A stretch of 64,000 nt of DNA from JAJRTA01 sp965603125 (GTDB taxonomy: Bacteria > Zixibacteria > MSB-5A5 > GN15 > FEB-12): positions 124,001 through 188,000 of the forward strand of contig CBFDBU010000001.1 of assembly GCA_965603125.1 (NCBI GenBank), written 5' to 3'. Position 1 is the stretch's first letter. Every line of letters starts with the position of its first letter. The notes under the pieces were generated by a model, which was not told where the DNA came from, did no database searches, and saw only the letters and a list, made by a program, of their open reading frames with translations. The position numbers were made by a program, and so were the translations under genes. Of the stretch, positions 1 through 8,841 are shown piece by piece.

Positions 1-1
1 C

Positions 2-2317
2 GAAGGCTACAACGTTTTCGTAACCGGCCTGACCGGAACCGGACGGACGACGACCATACAACATCTCCTCGAGCGGTTGGATCACCAGACGCCGGACCTG
101 GTCGATATCTGCTACGTGGCCAACTTCAAGAACGAAGACAACCCGTTGGTTCTCTCGTTCAAGGCCGGCGACGGGCGTCGATTCAAGAAGGACATGGCGT
201 ACCTGATAGGCTCCGCTCGCAAGGCCGTTCCCAAGATATTCCTCTCTGACGACTACAAGGATCGCCACGGCCGTATCGTACGCGAGTTCGAAAGCCGACA
301 AAAGGAACTGATTCGCAGCTTTGAGGAAAAGCTGACCGAGGCCGGGTTCGTGATGGTGCAACTGCAGTCCGGCCTCACCACGCGCAACGAGATCCAGCCC
401 TTGATCGACGACGAACCGTCCTCGTTCGACCGTCTGGAACAACTGGTCAAGGAAGGCAAGTTTCAGCTTTCCCGCCTCGATGAACTGCGCCGGCGGTGGG
501 ACAGCCTGCGCCGGGAGTTCGACCTGACCTCGGTCGAATCCAAGAAACTGAGCAGCAAACTGGAAGAGGCGATTGAGAAGCTGGACTACTCCGTGATTGC
601 GCCTCTCATAACGGACAAGATCAACCTGGTCAAGAAGCGCTTCCCCGACGAGAAGGTGGTGGTCTATCTTGATGAAGTTCAGGAGGCGCTTCTTAGTGAC
701 CTGGACCGCTTTCGCGAGGTTCGGCCGCGTCGCGGCGAAGAAGAACCGCCGCCCTTTCGCAAACGGGAGCCGTTTGAAGAGTTCTCGGTCAATCTCATTC
801 TGGACAACGCCGAGACGGAGAAGGTTCCAATCGTCATCGAGATGTCGCCTTCATACAAGAATCTCTTCGGTTCGCTGGAAAGAGTGGTCGACCGCTTCGG
901 ATACTGGCGAACCGATTTCACGCGCATTTTCTCAGGCTCTTTGCTTCGCGCATCGGGTGGCTTCCTGGTTATGAACGCCATGGACGTTCTCAGTGAACCG
1001 GGCGTGTGGGTGCATCTGAAGCGGGCCCTGCGCAATCGCGCTATTGAAATCACCGGCTACGACCCTTTCTATATGATGGCCGGCTCAGGGATCAAACCGG
1101 AATCTATCCCACTTGACGCCAAGGTGGTGCTCATCGGCGAGCCGCACATCTACCAGCTACTGTGGCGCATGGATGAAGATTTCAAGAAGATCTTCAAGAT
1201 CAAGGCCGAGTTCGACAGCAGCATGAAGTACAATCGCAGGAACACCCTGGACTACTACGGTTTCATCCGGCGTCTTGTTGAGACGGAGCAACTGCTGCCG
1301 TTCGATATAACCGGTATGCAGGCCGTGGCCGAGTGCGGTCGCCGCCTGACCGGCAGGCGCGACAGACTGACCACCCGTTTTACGGTCCTGTCGGACATTA
1401 TTCGCGAGAGCTCATTCTGCGCCGCCCAGAGAAAGGCATTGAGCGCAACGCGTCAGGACGTCTATCGAGCCATCAAGCAGAGGCGTTTTCGCGTCAATCT
1501 TGTCGAGGACAAGATGCAGGAGCTTTTCGACGCCAACACCATCATGGTGTCCACGACCGGCGATGCCGTTGGCCAGATCAACGGGCTGTCCGTCTACAAT
1601 CTGGGTGAATACTCCTTCGGCCGACCGACCCGCATCACGGCCAGTACCGCCCTGGGCAAGGCCGGAGTGATAAACATCGAGCGCGAGGCCGACCTGTCCG
1701 GACCCATTCACAACAAAGGCGTACTGATTCTCAGCGGCTACCTGAGAGAGCTGTTCGCCCAGGACAAACCGCTGGTCATGTCGGCTTCGATTTCGTTCGA
1801 GCAGTCTTACAGCGGTGTCGACGGCGACTCGGCGTCATCCACGGAGATCTATGCTATTCTCTCGTCGTTGAGCGGCATTCCTATCAAACAGGGAATCGCC
1901 GTGACCGGTTCGGTAAATCAGAAGGGGGAGATTCAACCGATCGGGGGTGTCAACGAGAAGATCGAGGGCTTCTTCGACGTGTGCCACGCTCGCGGTTTTA
2001 CCGGTGACCAGGGTGTCATTATCCCCCATCAGAACACCAAGGATTTGCTGCTTCGTCCCGACGTAATCGAGGCTGTCGAGCAGAAGAGTTTCCACATCTG
2101 GGCCATCAAGTCCATAGATAAAGGTATTGAGTTACTGACCGGTGTACCGGCGGGAAGACACCTCGCCTCGGGAAAGTTCAGCAAAGGTTCCATCAAGGCG
2201 GTCGTCGACCGGAGACTATCCGAGATGGCGATCACCCTTCAGAACTTCGGGCGCGAACCCAACGAAGAAAACAACGCGCAAAGAAAGCGCGCCAATACTT
2301 CCGTGACAAAGCGATAA
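2..2317 (+). CDS. Lon-like ATP-dependent protease (LonB/YcbZ type), 5' end outside window
   Basis: The reading frame is open from base 2 and runs off the left edge, so the N-terminus is missing. The first visible residues carry a P-loop-like GLTGTGRTT, with Arg in place of the usual Lys, as in Lon-related AAA proteases of the YcbZ/LonB group. A long helical middle part is followed by a C-terminal S16 protease domain. The catalytic Ser lies in GDSASS (about nt 1829) and the Lys in GGVNEKIEG (about nt 1958), giving the Ser-Lys dyad. The role is ATP-dependent cytosolic proteolysis; this subfamily is poorly characterised. A TTG at 77 is only an internal codon. Family assignment is secure; substrates are unknown. 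Confidence 0.9.
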   Translation, partial: EGYNVFVTGLTGTGRTTTIQHLLERLDHQTPDLVDICYVANFKNEDNPLVLSFKAGDGRRFKKDMAYLIGSARKAVPKIFLSDDYKDRHGRIVREFESRQKELIRSFEEKLTEAGFVMVQLQSGLTTRNEIQPLIDDEPSSFDRLEQLVKEGKFQLSRLDELRRRWDSLRREFDLTSVESKKLSSKLEEAIEKLDYSVIAPLITDKINLVKKRFPDEKVVVYLDEVQEALLSDLDRFREVRPRRGEEEPPPFRKREPFEEFSVNLILDNAETEKVPIVIEMSPSYKNLFGSLERVVDRFGYWRTDFTRIFSGSLLRASGGFLVMNAMDVLSEPGVWVHLKRALRNRAIEITGYDPFYMMAGSGIKPESIPLDAKVVLIGEPHIYQLLWRMDEDFKKIFKIKAEFDSSMKYNRRNTLDYYGFIRRLVETEQLLPFDITGMQAVAECGRRLTGRRDRLTTRFTVLSDIIRESSFCAAQRKALSATRQDVYRAIKQRRFRVNLVEDKMQELFDANTIMVSTTGDAVGQINGLSVYNLGEYSFGRPTRITASTALGKAGVINIEREADLSGPIHNKGVLILSGYLRELFAQDKPLVMSASISFEQSYSGVDGDSASSTEIYAILSSLSGIPIKQGIAVTGSVNQKGEIQPIGGVNEKIEGFFDVCHARGFTGDQGVIIPHQNTKDLLLRPDVIEAVEQKSFHIWAIKSIDKGIELLTGVPAGRHLASGKFSKGSIKAVVDRRLSEMAITLQNFGREPNEENNAQRKRANTSVTKR

Positions 2318-2444
2318 TACCACCTGCCTCAGCAGGTTGTTGAAAAAGCACTTTATCCTACTCAGAATCCGGCGGATTCGTCATGCCCGCGAAAGAGGGG
2401 CATTCAGTAGGTCGCTAATAGCAGTGGATGCCTGCTTCCGGGAC

Positions 2445-2612
2445 TGTTGAAAAAGTCGTGGTAGCCGGCTGCCGAAACATTGTTGCTGGTGCTGCCAGGC
2501 GTCTCTGCCTGGCAGCAGCACAAATCCATAGAGGCGTCGGGCAGAGACACCCGACACCACGCTTATTATGAATCCGCCGCTTTTCGAGTATGACAAAAGA
2601 CTTTTTTCAACA
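2445..2612. repeat. Short element with imperfect terminal inverted repeats
   Basis: TGTTGAAAAAGTC at 2445-2457 is answered by GACTTTTTTCAACA at 2599-2612, an inverted pair with one extra T. Similar ends lie at 2337 and around 2735-2750, and a second inverted pair CGGCGGATTCGTCA (2370-2383) / TGACGAATCCGCCG (2703-2716) encloses the whole block. It has no coding content. This looks like a MITE-like or degenerate insertion remnant in the 572-bp gap between the protease gene and mfd. The open frame across it on the minus strand is just repeat sequence. Confidence 0.55.
2484..2606. repeat. Dispersed repeat family A, copy 1 (two hairpins with complementary loops)
   Basis: About 123 bp, nearly identical to copy 2. 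Hairpin 1 is GCTGCCAGGC / GCCTGGCAGC (2491-2516) with loop GTCTCT. Hairpin 2 is GTCGGG / CCCGAC (2536-2555) with loop CAGAGACA. Loop 1 plus the adjoining stem base (GTCTCTGCC) is the reverse complement of GGCAGAGAC in hairpin 2. Confidence 0.8.
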
Positions 2613-2620
2613 AGCATTGA

Positions 2621-2743
2621 TGCTGGTGCTGCCAGGCGTCTCTGCCTGGCAGTAGCACAAATCCATAGAGGCGTCGGGCAGAGACACCCGACGCCACACT
2701 GATGACGAATCCGCCGCTTTTCGAGTATGACAGAAGGTTTTTT
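2621..2743. repeat. Dispersed repeat family A, copy 2
   Basis: Direct repeat of copy 1 at an offset of 137 bp, with the same two hairpins and a handful of substitutions (for example the second arm of hairpin 1 reads GCCTGGCAGT). It ends at the T-rich stretch that also closes copy 1. Confidence 0.8.
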
Positions 2744-2839
2744 CAGCAAGCTGTTAGGGCAGCGAGGGCATCAAATCGCTGGCGTCTCTGGAGTTCTTGC
2801 GTATATTGGGCGATAAGATAGCATAAGGCGGATGTACAC

Positions 2840-2862
2840 CCCCGGTCACAGTAAGGCCGGGG
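2840..2862 (+). terminator. Weak hairpin before mfd
   Basis: CCCCGG (2840-2845) pairs with CCGGGG (2857-2862), followed by CTTTCG. The poor T tract makes this a weak terminator or leader hairpin. It lies 28 bp before the mfd start. Confidence 0.35.
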
Positions 2863-2889
2863 CTTTCGTGCTGCCTGCGTGTTTGTGTT

Positions 2890-5800
2890 ATGTCAAGATA
2901 CCTGGAAACAGACATCCTGAGCACTTCCGGCAGACTGGGATCGGTTCTGAAGGAGTTCCCGGAAACAGTCCCTTTCGGGAAACTGACAGAGACGCTCACC
3001 GGGTCATCTTCGTTGACCGTCACCGGTCTGGCTGGTTCATCGGCGGCCTTTCTGATTCGTAGCCTCGTAGACGAACTCAACAGGCCGCTCCTGGTGGTTG
3101 CTCCCGGCCCTGAAGAAGCCAACAATCTCTACGACGATCTGGCATTCCTCATGGGTGAGGGGATGGTGGGGCACTTTCCTTCGCGCCAGATTCTCCCTTA
3201 TGATTTCCGAGCGCCGGTCGGTGAAATAATGGGACGGCGCATATCGACACTGGCCCGCATGTTGGAGGGATCGGTCGACGTGGTCGTCGGCAGCATCCGC
3301 GGACTGATGGAACCAACGATCGCGGTTGACTACCTGAGAGACAGCAAGATCAGCCTGTCAACCGGCGGCGAGGTGGACCTGGACGCCTTGGCCCGCCGAC
3401 TCGTCCGCCTGGGATACTGTCGCGTACCGGTGGTTGAGGAAGTGGGGGATTTCGCCCTCCGGGGCGGACTGATCGACTTTTTGACGCCCGGTTCCGATGC
3501 TCCCATACGGGTAGAGCTTCTTGGGGACGAAGTTGACACGATCCGGGAGTTTGATGTCGCCACTCAACGGACGCTCAGGAAAATCGACTCGGTCCGGGTC
3601 CTCCCCAGACGCGAGATCCCCATCACACAGGAGACGCTCGAGGATCACCTCGAAGCCCTGCCGGAGGGGGACGCCGACCTTCTAAGAGCCCGCTATCTGA
3701 ACGACCCGGAACTTCCTGGCCTGGAGTGGCTTGCGGTTCTCTTCGGCCTCGACCACAGTAGCCTGCTCGATTACTTCGACAGCCAGGGCATTATCTACAT
3801 GCAGGGTGAAGGCAGCCTAAAATCCGAGGCCGAGGCGATTATCAAGGAGGCTCACAGTCTCCACGACCGGCTTAAGAGCCGTTTCACGCGTCTCCCTCAA
3901 CCGCAGGAATACTACCGGGCTCCTGACAGTTTGTTTGCAACCATCTCTACACATGTTACCATTGACCAGGTTCCCTTCCGCGGCGGGCGCAAGGACATTG
4001 TTGATTTCGGCTGCCTGCCCCATCCCTCACTGGGCTCGCGGCTGGACCTCCTGGAACGGACACTCAAGGAATTCGAGGCGGCCGGGACGCGTTACCTGAT
4101 CGTCACCGATACCTCGGGCCAGGCAGCCCGGCTGTCCGAACTGCTCGCGGAGAGGGTGGCCTTTGAGATCGAACCGGCAGTAGAGGTGGCCTGTCTGACC
4201 AGTGGGTTTGTTTGCCCCGGCGGCCGGTTCGCCGTTCTGACCGATCACGAGATATTCAGCCGTTACCACCGCCGCGTTCGCCGCAAGAAGTTCAAGGAAG
4301 GTGTGGCGATTTCCGACTACTCCCACCTGTCTGTGGGAGACCACGTGGTACACACCGATCACGGCATTGCGCGGTATCTCGGACTGAAGACAATCCAGGT
4401 TGACCACACCAACCGCGACTGCCTTCTTCTCCAGTACGCGGAGAACGACCGCCTCTATGTACCCATCGAGGAGTTCAATCGGGTTTCGAAATACAGCGGC
4501 AAGGACTCGGCGCCGCAACTCACCCGCTTAGGCGGCCCCGGCTGGGAAAAACTGAAGCGCAAGACAAAAAAGGCCATCGCCGATATGGCCGCCGATCTCA
4601 TCAAGCTCTATGCCGAACGCAAGACTAAGGAGGGGTTTGCTTTCGGCGAGGACACCGTCTGGCTCAGGCAACTGGAGTCGTCCTTCCAGTACGAAGAGAC
4701 GCCCGATCAGCTCAAGGCCATAAACGATGTCAAGTTTGACATGACCGGCGTTAAACCGATGGACCGTCTGGTCTGTGGCGACGTCGGCTACGGTAAAACG
4801 GAAGTGGCCGTGAGGGCCGCGTTCAAAGCTGCTGAAGCGGGCAAACAGGTGGTGGTGCTGGTGCCCACGACCATCCTGGCCCAACAGCACCTGCAGACGT
4901 TCTCGGATCGGCTTAAGGAGTTCCCGGTGCGGATTGAGATGCTCTCCCGGTTTCGCACGCGAAAGGAGCAATTGGAGACGCTCAGGGGCCTTGGCGAGGG
5001 AGCGGTGGACCTGGTCATCGGCACTCATCGGCTGCTGTCGAAGGATGTGCAATTCAAGGATCTGGGGCTTCTAATAGTCGACGAGGAACATCGCTTCGGC
5101 GTGAGACACAAGGAGAAGCTACGACGCCTCAAGAGCACCGTCGATACGATCTCGATGACCGCCACACCCATCCCGCGCACCCTCCAGATGTCAATGATGG
5201 GCGCCCGCGACATGAGCCTGATCAACACCTCTCCCAAAGACCGCCTGCCGATCATCACCGACATTGCCGAGTTTGATCCGGCTATAATCGCTACCGCTAT
5301 CCTGCGCGAGATTGACCGCGACGGACAGGTTTTCTTTGTCCACAACCGGGTGCAGACAATCGACGCCATGTACCGCTATCTGAAAAAGAACGTGCCCCAG
5401 GCCGAGATTGCCATCGCTCACGGGCAGATGCATGAGAAGTCGCTGGAAGGGATCATGCTGGCGTTCATGGCGGGACGTTTTAACGTGCTGTTGTGCACGT
5501 CAATAATCGAATCGGGGCTGGACATCCCCAGCGCCAACACGATCATAATCAACCGGGCCGACCGCTTCGGGCTGGCGCAATTGTACCAGATCCGCGGCCG
5601 CGTGGGGCGCTCGGCCCGTCGGGCCTACGCTTATCTCCTGGCGCCGCCGCCACGGTTGCTTCGCGCCGACGCCGTCAAGCGGCTCCGCGCCATAGAGGCG
5701 CATTCCGACCTCGGTTCCGGGTTTGCGCTGGCCATGCGCGATCTTGAGATTCGCGGCGCGGGCACGATCCTCGGCGCGCGGCAGTCCGGCTTCATCGAGG

Positions 5801-6315
5801 AGATCGGGTTTGACCTGTACAACAAGCTTCTGGAAGAAGCCGTGGCGGAACTGAAAGGCGGCGAAATCGTGCGGTTGCCTGAGGTGAAGCTGGAACTCGA
5901 CATGGAGGTCCACATCAGCGACCGCTATGTCAATGATCGCCGCCAGAAAGTGGATATCTACCGCCGGCTGGCCGACTGTCGCAACCTGGACGACGTGGAG
6001 CGGATAAGAGATGAAATCTCCGACCGGTTTGGTAACCCGCCTCAATCGGCGGCCAATCTGATCGAGGCGACCGCGGTGAAGATATCGGCGGCCATGCTTG
6101 AAATCGAGCGCGTCAGATTCAAGAAGGGCGTCGCCGATCTCTTCTTCAGGGAGGGTCGCGCGCTTCAGCGATCCGAGGTGGAGGCTTTCCGCCGCGCCAC
6201 CGATCAGCGGCTGGAGTTCTCGGTCGTCGGCCGCGCACACGTTCAAGTCGACCTGGGTCAGGTTGCCGAGAACAACCGCCTCAACTATCTGCGGGGCGTA
6301 TTGGGGAAGATCTGA
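2890..6315 (+). CDS. mfd: Transcription-repair coupling factor Mfd
   Basis: 1141 residues, the normal length for Mfd. It displaces RNA polymerase stalled at DNA lesions and recruits UvrA. The N-terminal third is the UvrB-like region. An RNAP-interaction/CarD-like domain follows at about 480-560 (GDHVVHTDHGIARYLG). The RecG-like translocase has Walker A GDVGYGKTE near residue 632, the Walker B DEEH box near 731 (VDEEHRFGV) and motif III TATPIPRTLQM. The C-terminal TRCF domain is present. Start is the ATG at 2890. No uvr genes are adjacent. Downstream, a promoter inside the 79-bp gap serves the next gene, so mfd is probably monocistronic. Confidence 0.97.
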   Translation: MSRYLETDILSTSGRLGSVLKEFPETVPFGKLTETLTGSSSLTVTGLAGSSAAFLIRSLVDELNRPLLVVAPGPEEANNLYDDLAFLMGEGMVGHFPSRQILPYDFRAPVGEIMGRRISTLARMLEGSVDVVVGSIRGLMEPTIAVDYLRDSKISLSTGGEVDLDALARRLVRLGYCRVPVVEEVGDFALRGGLIDFLTPGSDAPIRVELLGDEVDTIREFDVATQRTLRKIDSVRVLPRREIPITQETLEDHLEALPEGDADLLRARYLNDPELPGLEWLAVLFGLDHSSLLDYFDSQGIIYMQGEGSLKSEAEAIIKEAHSLHDRLKSRFTRLPQPQEYYRAPDSLFATISTHVTIDQVPFRGGRKDIVDFGCLPHPSLGSRLDLLERTLKEFEAAGTRYLIVTDTSGQAARLSELLAERVAFEIEPAVEVACLTSGFVCPGGRFAVLTDHEIFSRYHRRVRRKKFKEGVAISDYSHLSVGDHVVHTDHGIARYLGLKTIQVDHTNRDCLLLQYAENDRLYVPIEEFNRVSKYSGKDSAPQLTRLGGPGWEKLKRKTKKAIADMAADLIKLYAERKTKEGFAFGEDTVWLRQLESSFQYEETPDQLKAINDVKFDMTGVKPMDRLVCGDVGYGKTEVAVRAAFKAAEAGKQVVVLVPTTILAQQHLQTFSDRLKEFPVRIEMLSRFRTRKEQLETLRGLGEGAVDLVIGTHRLLSKDVQFKDLGLLIVDEEHRFGVRHKEKLRRLKSTVDTISMTATPIPRTLQMSMMGARDMSLINTSPKDRLPIITDIAEFDPAIIATAILREIDRDGQVFFVHNRVQTIDAMYRYLKKNVPQAEIAIAHGQMHEKSLEGIMLAFMAGRFNVLLCTSIIESGLDIPSANTIIINRADRFGLAQLYQIRGRVGRSARRAYAYLLAPPPRLLRADAVKRLRAIEAHSDLGSGFALAMRDLEIRGAGTILGARQSGFIEEIGFDLYNKLLEEAVAELKGGEIVRLPEVKLELDMEVHISDRYVNDRRQKVDIYRRLADCRNLDDVERIRDEISDRFGNPPQSAANLIEATAVKISAAMLEIERVRFKKGVADLFFREGRALQRSEVEAFRRATDQRLEFSVVGRAHVQVDLGQVAENNRLNYLRGVLGKI

Positions 6316-6359
6316 GCCTGAGCGGCAGGTTCTTGAATTCAACCGGAACAAGACCGAGC

Positions 6360-6388
6360 TTGAATTGTACCCATCAATGCGCTATAAT
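6360..6388 (+). promoter_or_regulatory. Sigma70-type promoter of the TPR lipoprotein gene
   Basis: TTGAAT at 6360-6365, a 17-bp spacer, then TATAAT at 6383-6388. The gene's ATG at 6395 falls where transcription should start, so the message may be leaderless. Confidence 0.6.
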
Positions 6389-6394
6389 TGACCG

Positions 6395-7276
6395 ATGACC
6401 AGAATACTCGAGAGAATGACGGTGCGAAAGGTCTTCGTACTAATGGTTGTCGTCCTTGTGGTTTCCTGCGGTAAGACGCCGGAAACGACCGAGGAATTGA
6501 CTAAGGCTGGCGAGCGAGCCTTTGTCGATGAAGATTACTACCAGGCGCGTCTGTACTTCTCGGAAGCATTGGCTGGGAAACCGTCTGACGGCAGGCTTCT
6601 CTACCTGCTGGGGATGACCTATCATCGCGAGCTCATGTACGACTCAGCCGTTTTCTTTCTGAGGCGGGCCGACCTGCTTTACCCCAACGATCGCGAGACT
6701 AACCTCATCCTGCACGAGGCAGCCACTGAAGCCCGGGACTGGGAGATCGCCCGCGGCGCCCTACGAGTGCTGATCGAGACCGGCGACTCCGAAGACGACC
6801 ATCTGGAGGAGCTGGCCCAACTGAGCCTGCTTCTGGAAGACTATGCCTATGCCAACTACTACTATCGCAAGCTGCTCGAGAAGGAACCCAACAACCCCGA
6901 CCGCTACATCCAGGTAGCCAATACCTGGGCCGAGCTGGGTTACATGAAGGAAGCCATTGCCGTGACCGACAGCGCTATCGAGGAGTTCGGGCCCCAGGAG
7001 CAATTTGTCTCCAATAAGGGGCTCTACTACGCGGTCAAAACGGATTATGAGACCTCGGAGCGGATTTTCCGCTCACTGCTCTCTCAGGACAGCACGGTAC
7101 GTGAGTACCAGCTCAATCTGGCCAATGCGTTGGCTTCGCAGAAGGACCCGGAAAAGAAGCGCGAGGCGTACCGGATCTACCGGGACCTTCAGACGGTAGC
7201 CGGCGCCGAGCTTCGAATAGACTCCATGATCTCTGTCCTGGAAACGGAGTTGGGGATTGAGAGGCCTCGAAAATAG
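6395..7276 (+). CDS. TPR-repeat lipoprotein
   Basis: 293 residues. A hydrophobic stretch (VFVLMVVVLVV) ends in the lipobox VVSC at residue 25, so it is probably an outer- or inner-membrane lipoprotein. The mature part is made of tetratricopeptide repeats (for example DYYQARLYFSEAL, MYDSAVFFLRRAD, DYAYANYYYRKLL), a protein-protein scaffold. The start is ambiguous. ATG 6395 sits 6 nt after a consensus -10 box, as in a leaderless mRNA. ATG 6416 is preceded by GAGAG and gives a compact 18-residue lipoprotein signal. The protein ends at a perfect hairpin 5 bp after the stop codon. Partner and exact role are unknown. Confidence 0.85.
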   Translation: MTRILERMTVRKVFVLMVVVLVVSCGKTPETTEELTKAGERAFVDEDYYQARLYFSEALAGKPSDGRLLYLLGMTYHRELMYDSAVFFLRRADLLYPNDRETNLILHEAATEARDWEIARGALRVLIETGDSEDDHLEELAQLSLLLEDYAYANYYYRKLLEKEPNNPDRYIQVANTWAELGYMKEAIAVTDSAIEEFGPQEQFVSNKGLYYAVKTDYETSERIFRSLLSQDSTVREYQLNLANALASQKDPEKKREAYRIYRDLQTVAGAELRIDSMISVLETELGIERPRK

Positions 7277-7280
7277 GAGA

Positions 7281-7306
7281 GGGCAGGATTATTGCTAATC
7301 CTGCCC
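7281..7306 (+). terminator. Strong hairpin just after the TPR lipoprotein gene
   Basis: GGGCAGGATTA / TAATCCTGCCC is a perfect 11-bp stem with loop TTGC, 5 bp after the stop codon. There is no T tract, so it could equally protect the mRNA 3' end. A second hairpin CTGTCTC / GAGACAG follows within 40 bp. The rest of the gap to 7551 holds only another hairpin, GGGCCGT / ACGGCCC (7463-7485). Confidence 0.55.
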
Positions 7307-7551
7307 AACGCAGGGCTGTCTCCATGAAGAGACAGAGGGGGCTTTGCTTCATGTCGTCCCTTATAACGCAGAACAGCCTTGGTTTGTTCAATCATCCGCA
7401 AAAAAACTTTCGCCTTTCTCGACCCCCGGTAGTCCCGGCATCATGCACCACAATAAGCGGGCGGGCCGTCTTCTCACTACGGCCCACCACTGCGAAAGCC
7501 TCTGCAACCCGTTGTGCAGAGTAATCTTGCCGTAAATACCCAGCCCGGGCG

Positions 7552-8640
7552 TCAGAAACCTTCGTGGTTATCGTCGGGTTCCGGATTGATGCTGTTGCAT
7601 CGCAGTTTCCACCGGCCCTGCAGGAAGCCGTTTTTGAACCAGGGATGTGACCGATACTTGCCTCTCAGCACCCCGATTTCGACACCATCGGCATCATAGA
7701 TGCCGCCCTGAAACCAGCCGCCGGAGCGCCGGTGGGCATGACCGTCGGCATTCCGGTTAGCGTGGTGATCGTATGTGCCGCGGATAAATCCCTCAAACTG
7801 CCCGTTGCGGGAGACCAACTTGCCGAAAATGACCTTATGACCGTCCTCGTTGACACCGAAGTGCCCCCTTACATAACCGGCAGCCTGCCCGTAGCGTGAT
7901 CTCCAGACAGCGCGGAATCGACCCTCGTCGTTCTCGTTATAGCCCCAGCGGCCGGTGAGAAACCCGCGCCTACAGGTCACATGGTCCAGCTTGAAGGCGT
8001 GGAAAGCAACCGCGTTCGAGTCTTCGAGGTATACGATCGTATCCAGGGACATCAACTCCTCAAGGCTGAATGCCCGGTTGTAAGGACCGGTCTCAAAAGT
8101 GACGGTCACCGGCTCCGGGCCCACGGCGTCGGTGTCGGGCGGAATAAGGATGTCCACCGCAATGCCGTCATTGTGAACGGTGGTGAATGACACCCACTCG
8201 ATCAGGGCCGGGTCGGTCCGGGTGGGGATATAATCCTGACCCAATTCGAAATGGATCACCCGGCGAATAATCTCCACTCCACGCGATACCGTTAGTGATC
8301 CGGTCCAGTCTGTCACCTCGGTCACGGTCCAGTCACACCGGAATTTGCCGCAGAGGATCCTCATCTGATAGCGACCCGCCTCGGAGTCCTCGGACGTCAG
8401 CAGGTCCACGCCCGGTGACAATAGAATGGGATCGTCGTATTCCTCGTCAGCTTCGGCTTCGCTTAAGAGTTCCGTATCGCCAAAAGCGGGTTTCTCGGCT
8501 GCGGAAGTGTATCCGCCAAACGGGTCCTCAAGATTCAGCGTCCCGGATTCGGTGGCCGACTCGGTTCCTCTGTCCGAGCAGCCGGCAGTCCAGATCATCA
8601 GGGCAGCCAAAAGGATCAGCGGCAATAGTCTCTTGATCAC
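7552..8640 (-). CDS. Lipoprotein with C-terminal G-x-W/G-x-Y repeat sheet
   Basis: I place the start at GTG 8640 because AAGGAG (complement of 8649-8654) lies 8 nt upstream and it yields a compact signal, V-I-K-R-L-L followed by a hydrophobic run to the lipobox TAGC. An in-frame ATG at 8670 would add ten residues ahead of the SD and is unlikely. The mature protein has an acidic linker and a central beta-rich region. The C-terminal ~130 residues repeat a pattern of short strands (GFLTGRWG, AAGYVRGHFG, FEGFIRGTY, GWFQGGIYD, NGFLQGRWK). The spacing resembles short beta-repeat proteins on the cell surface. I do not recognise a named family. Confidence 0.75.
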   Translation of the reverse strand: MIKRLLPLILLAALMIWTAGCSDRGTESATESGTLNLEDPFGGYTSAAEKPAFGDTELLSEAEADEEYDDPILLSPGVDLLTSEDSEAGRYQMRILCGKFRCDWTVTEVTDWTGSLTVSRGVEIIRRVIHFELGQDYIPTRTDPALIEWVSFTTVHNDGIAVDILIPPDTDAVGPEPVTVTFETGPYNRAFSLEELMSLDTIVYLEDSNAVAFHAFKLDHVTCRRGFLTGRWGYNENDEGRFRAVWRSRYGQAAGYVRGHFGVNEDGHKVIFGKLVSRNGQFEGFIRGTYDHHANRNADGHAHRRSGGWFQGGIYDADGVEIGVLRGKYRSHPWFKNGFLQGRWKLRCNSINPEPDDNHEGF

Positions 8641-8841
8641 GTCACACACTCCTTGTTTTGGTGCTTGCATCTTTGGTTTCTGCCGGCCACTTTAACAAAA
8701 AGTTGCACCGGATTCCCCGATTATTGTTAATTTACTCTGCGCCAATGACTTTCGCTTGCGTACGGAGGGCAGAGACAGCCCGCTTGATGAACACGACCGA
8801 TGCCAACAACCACAACCTTAATACCCGACTAAGCAAAGGCC

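Noticed and set aside
2381..2749. 122-codon minus-strand frame before mfd
   Set aside because: Its peptide is itself a tandem repeat because it translates both copies of repeat family A; no start signals.
5500..6351. 283-codon minus-strand frame under mfd
   Set aside because: Shadow of the mfd C-terminal coding sequence, no SD or domain.
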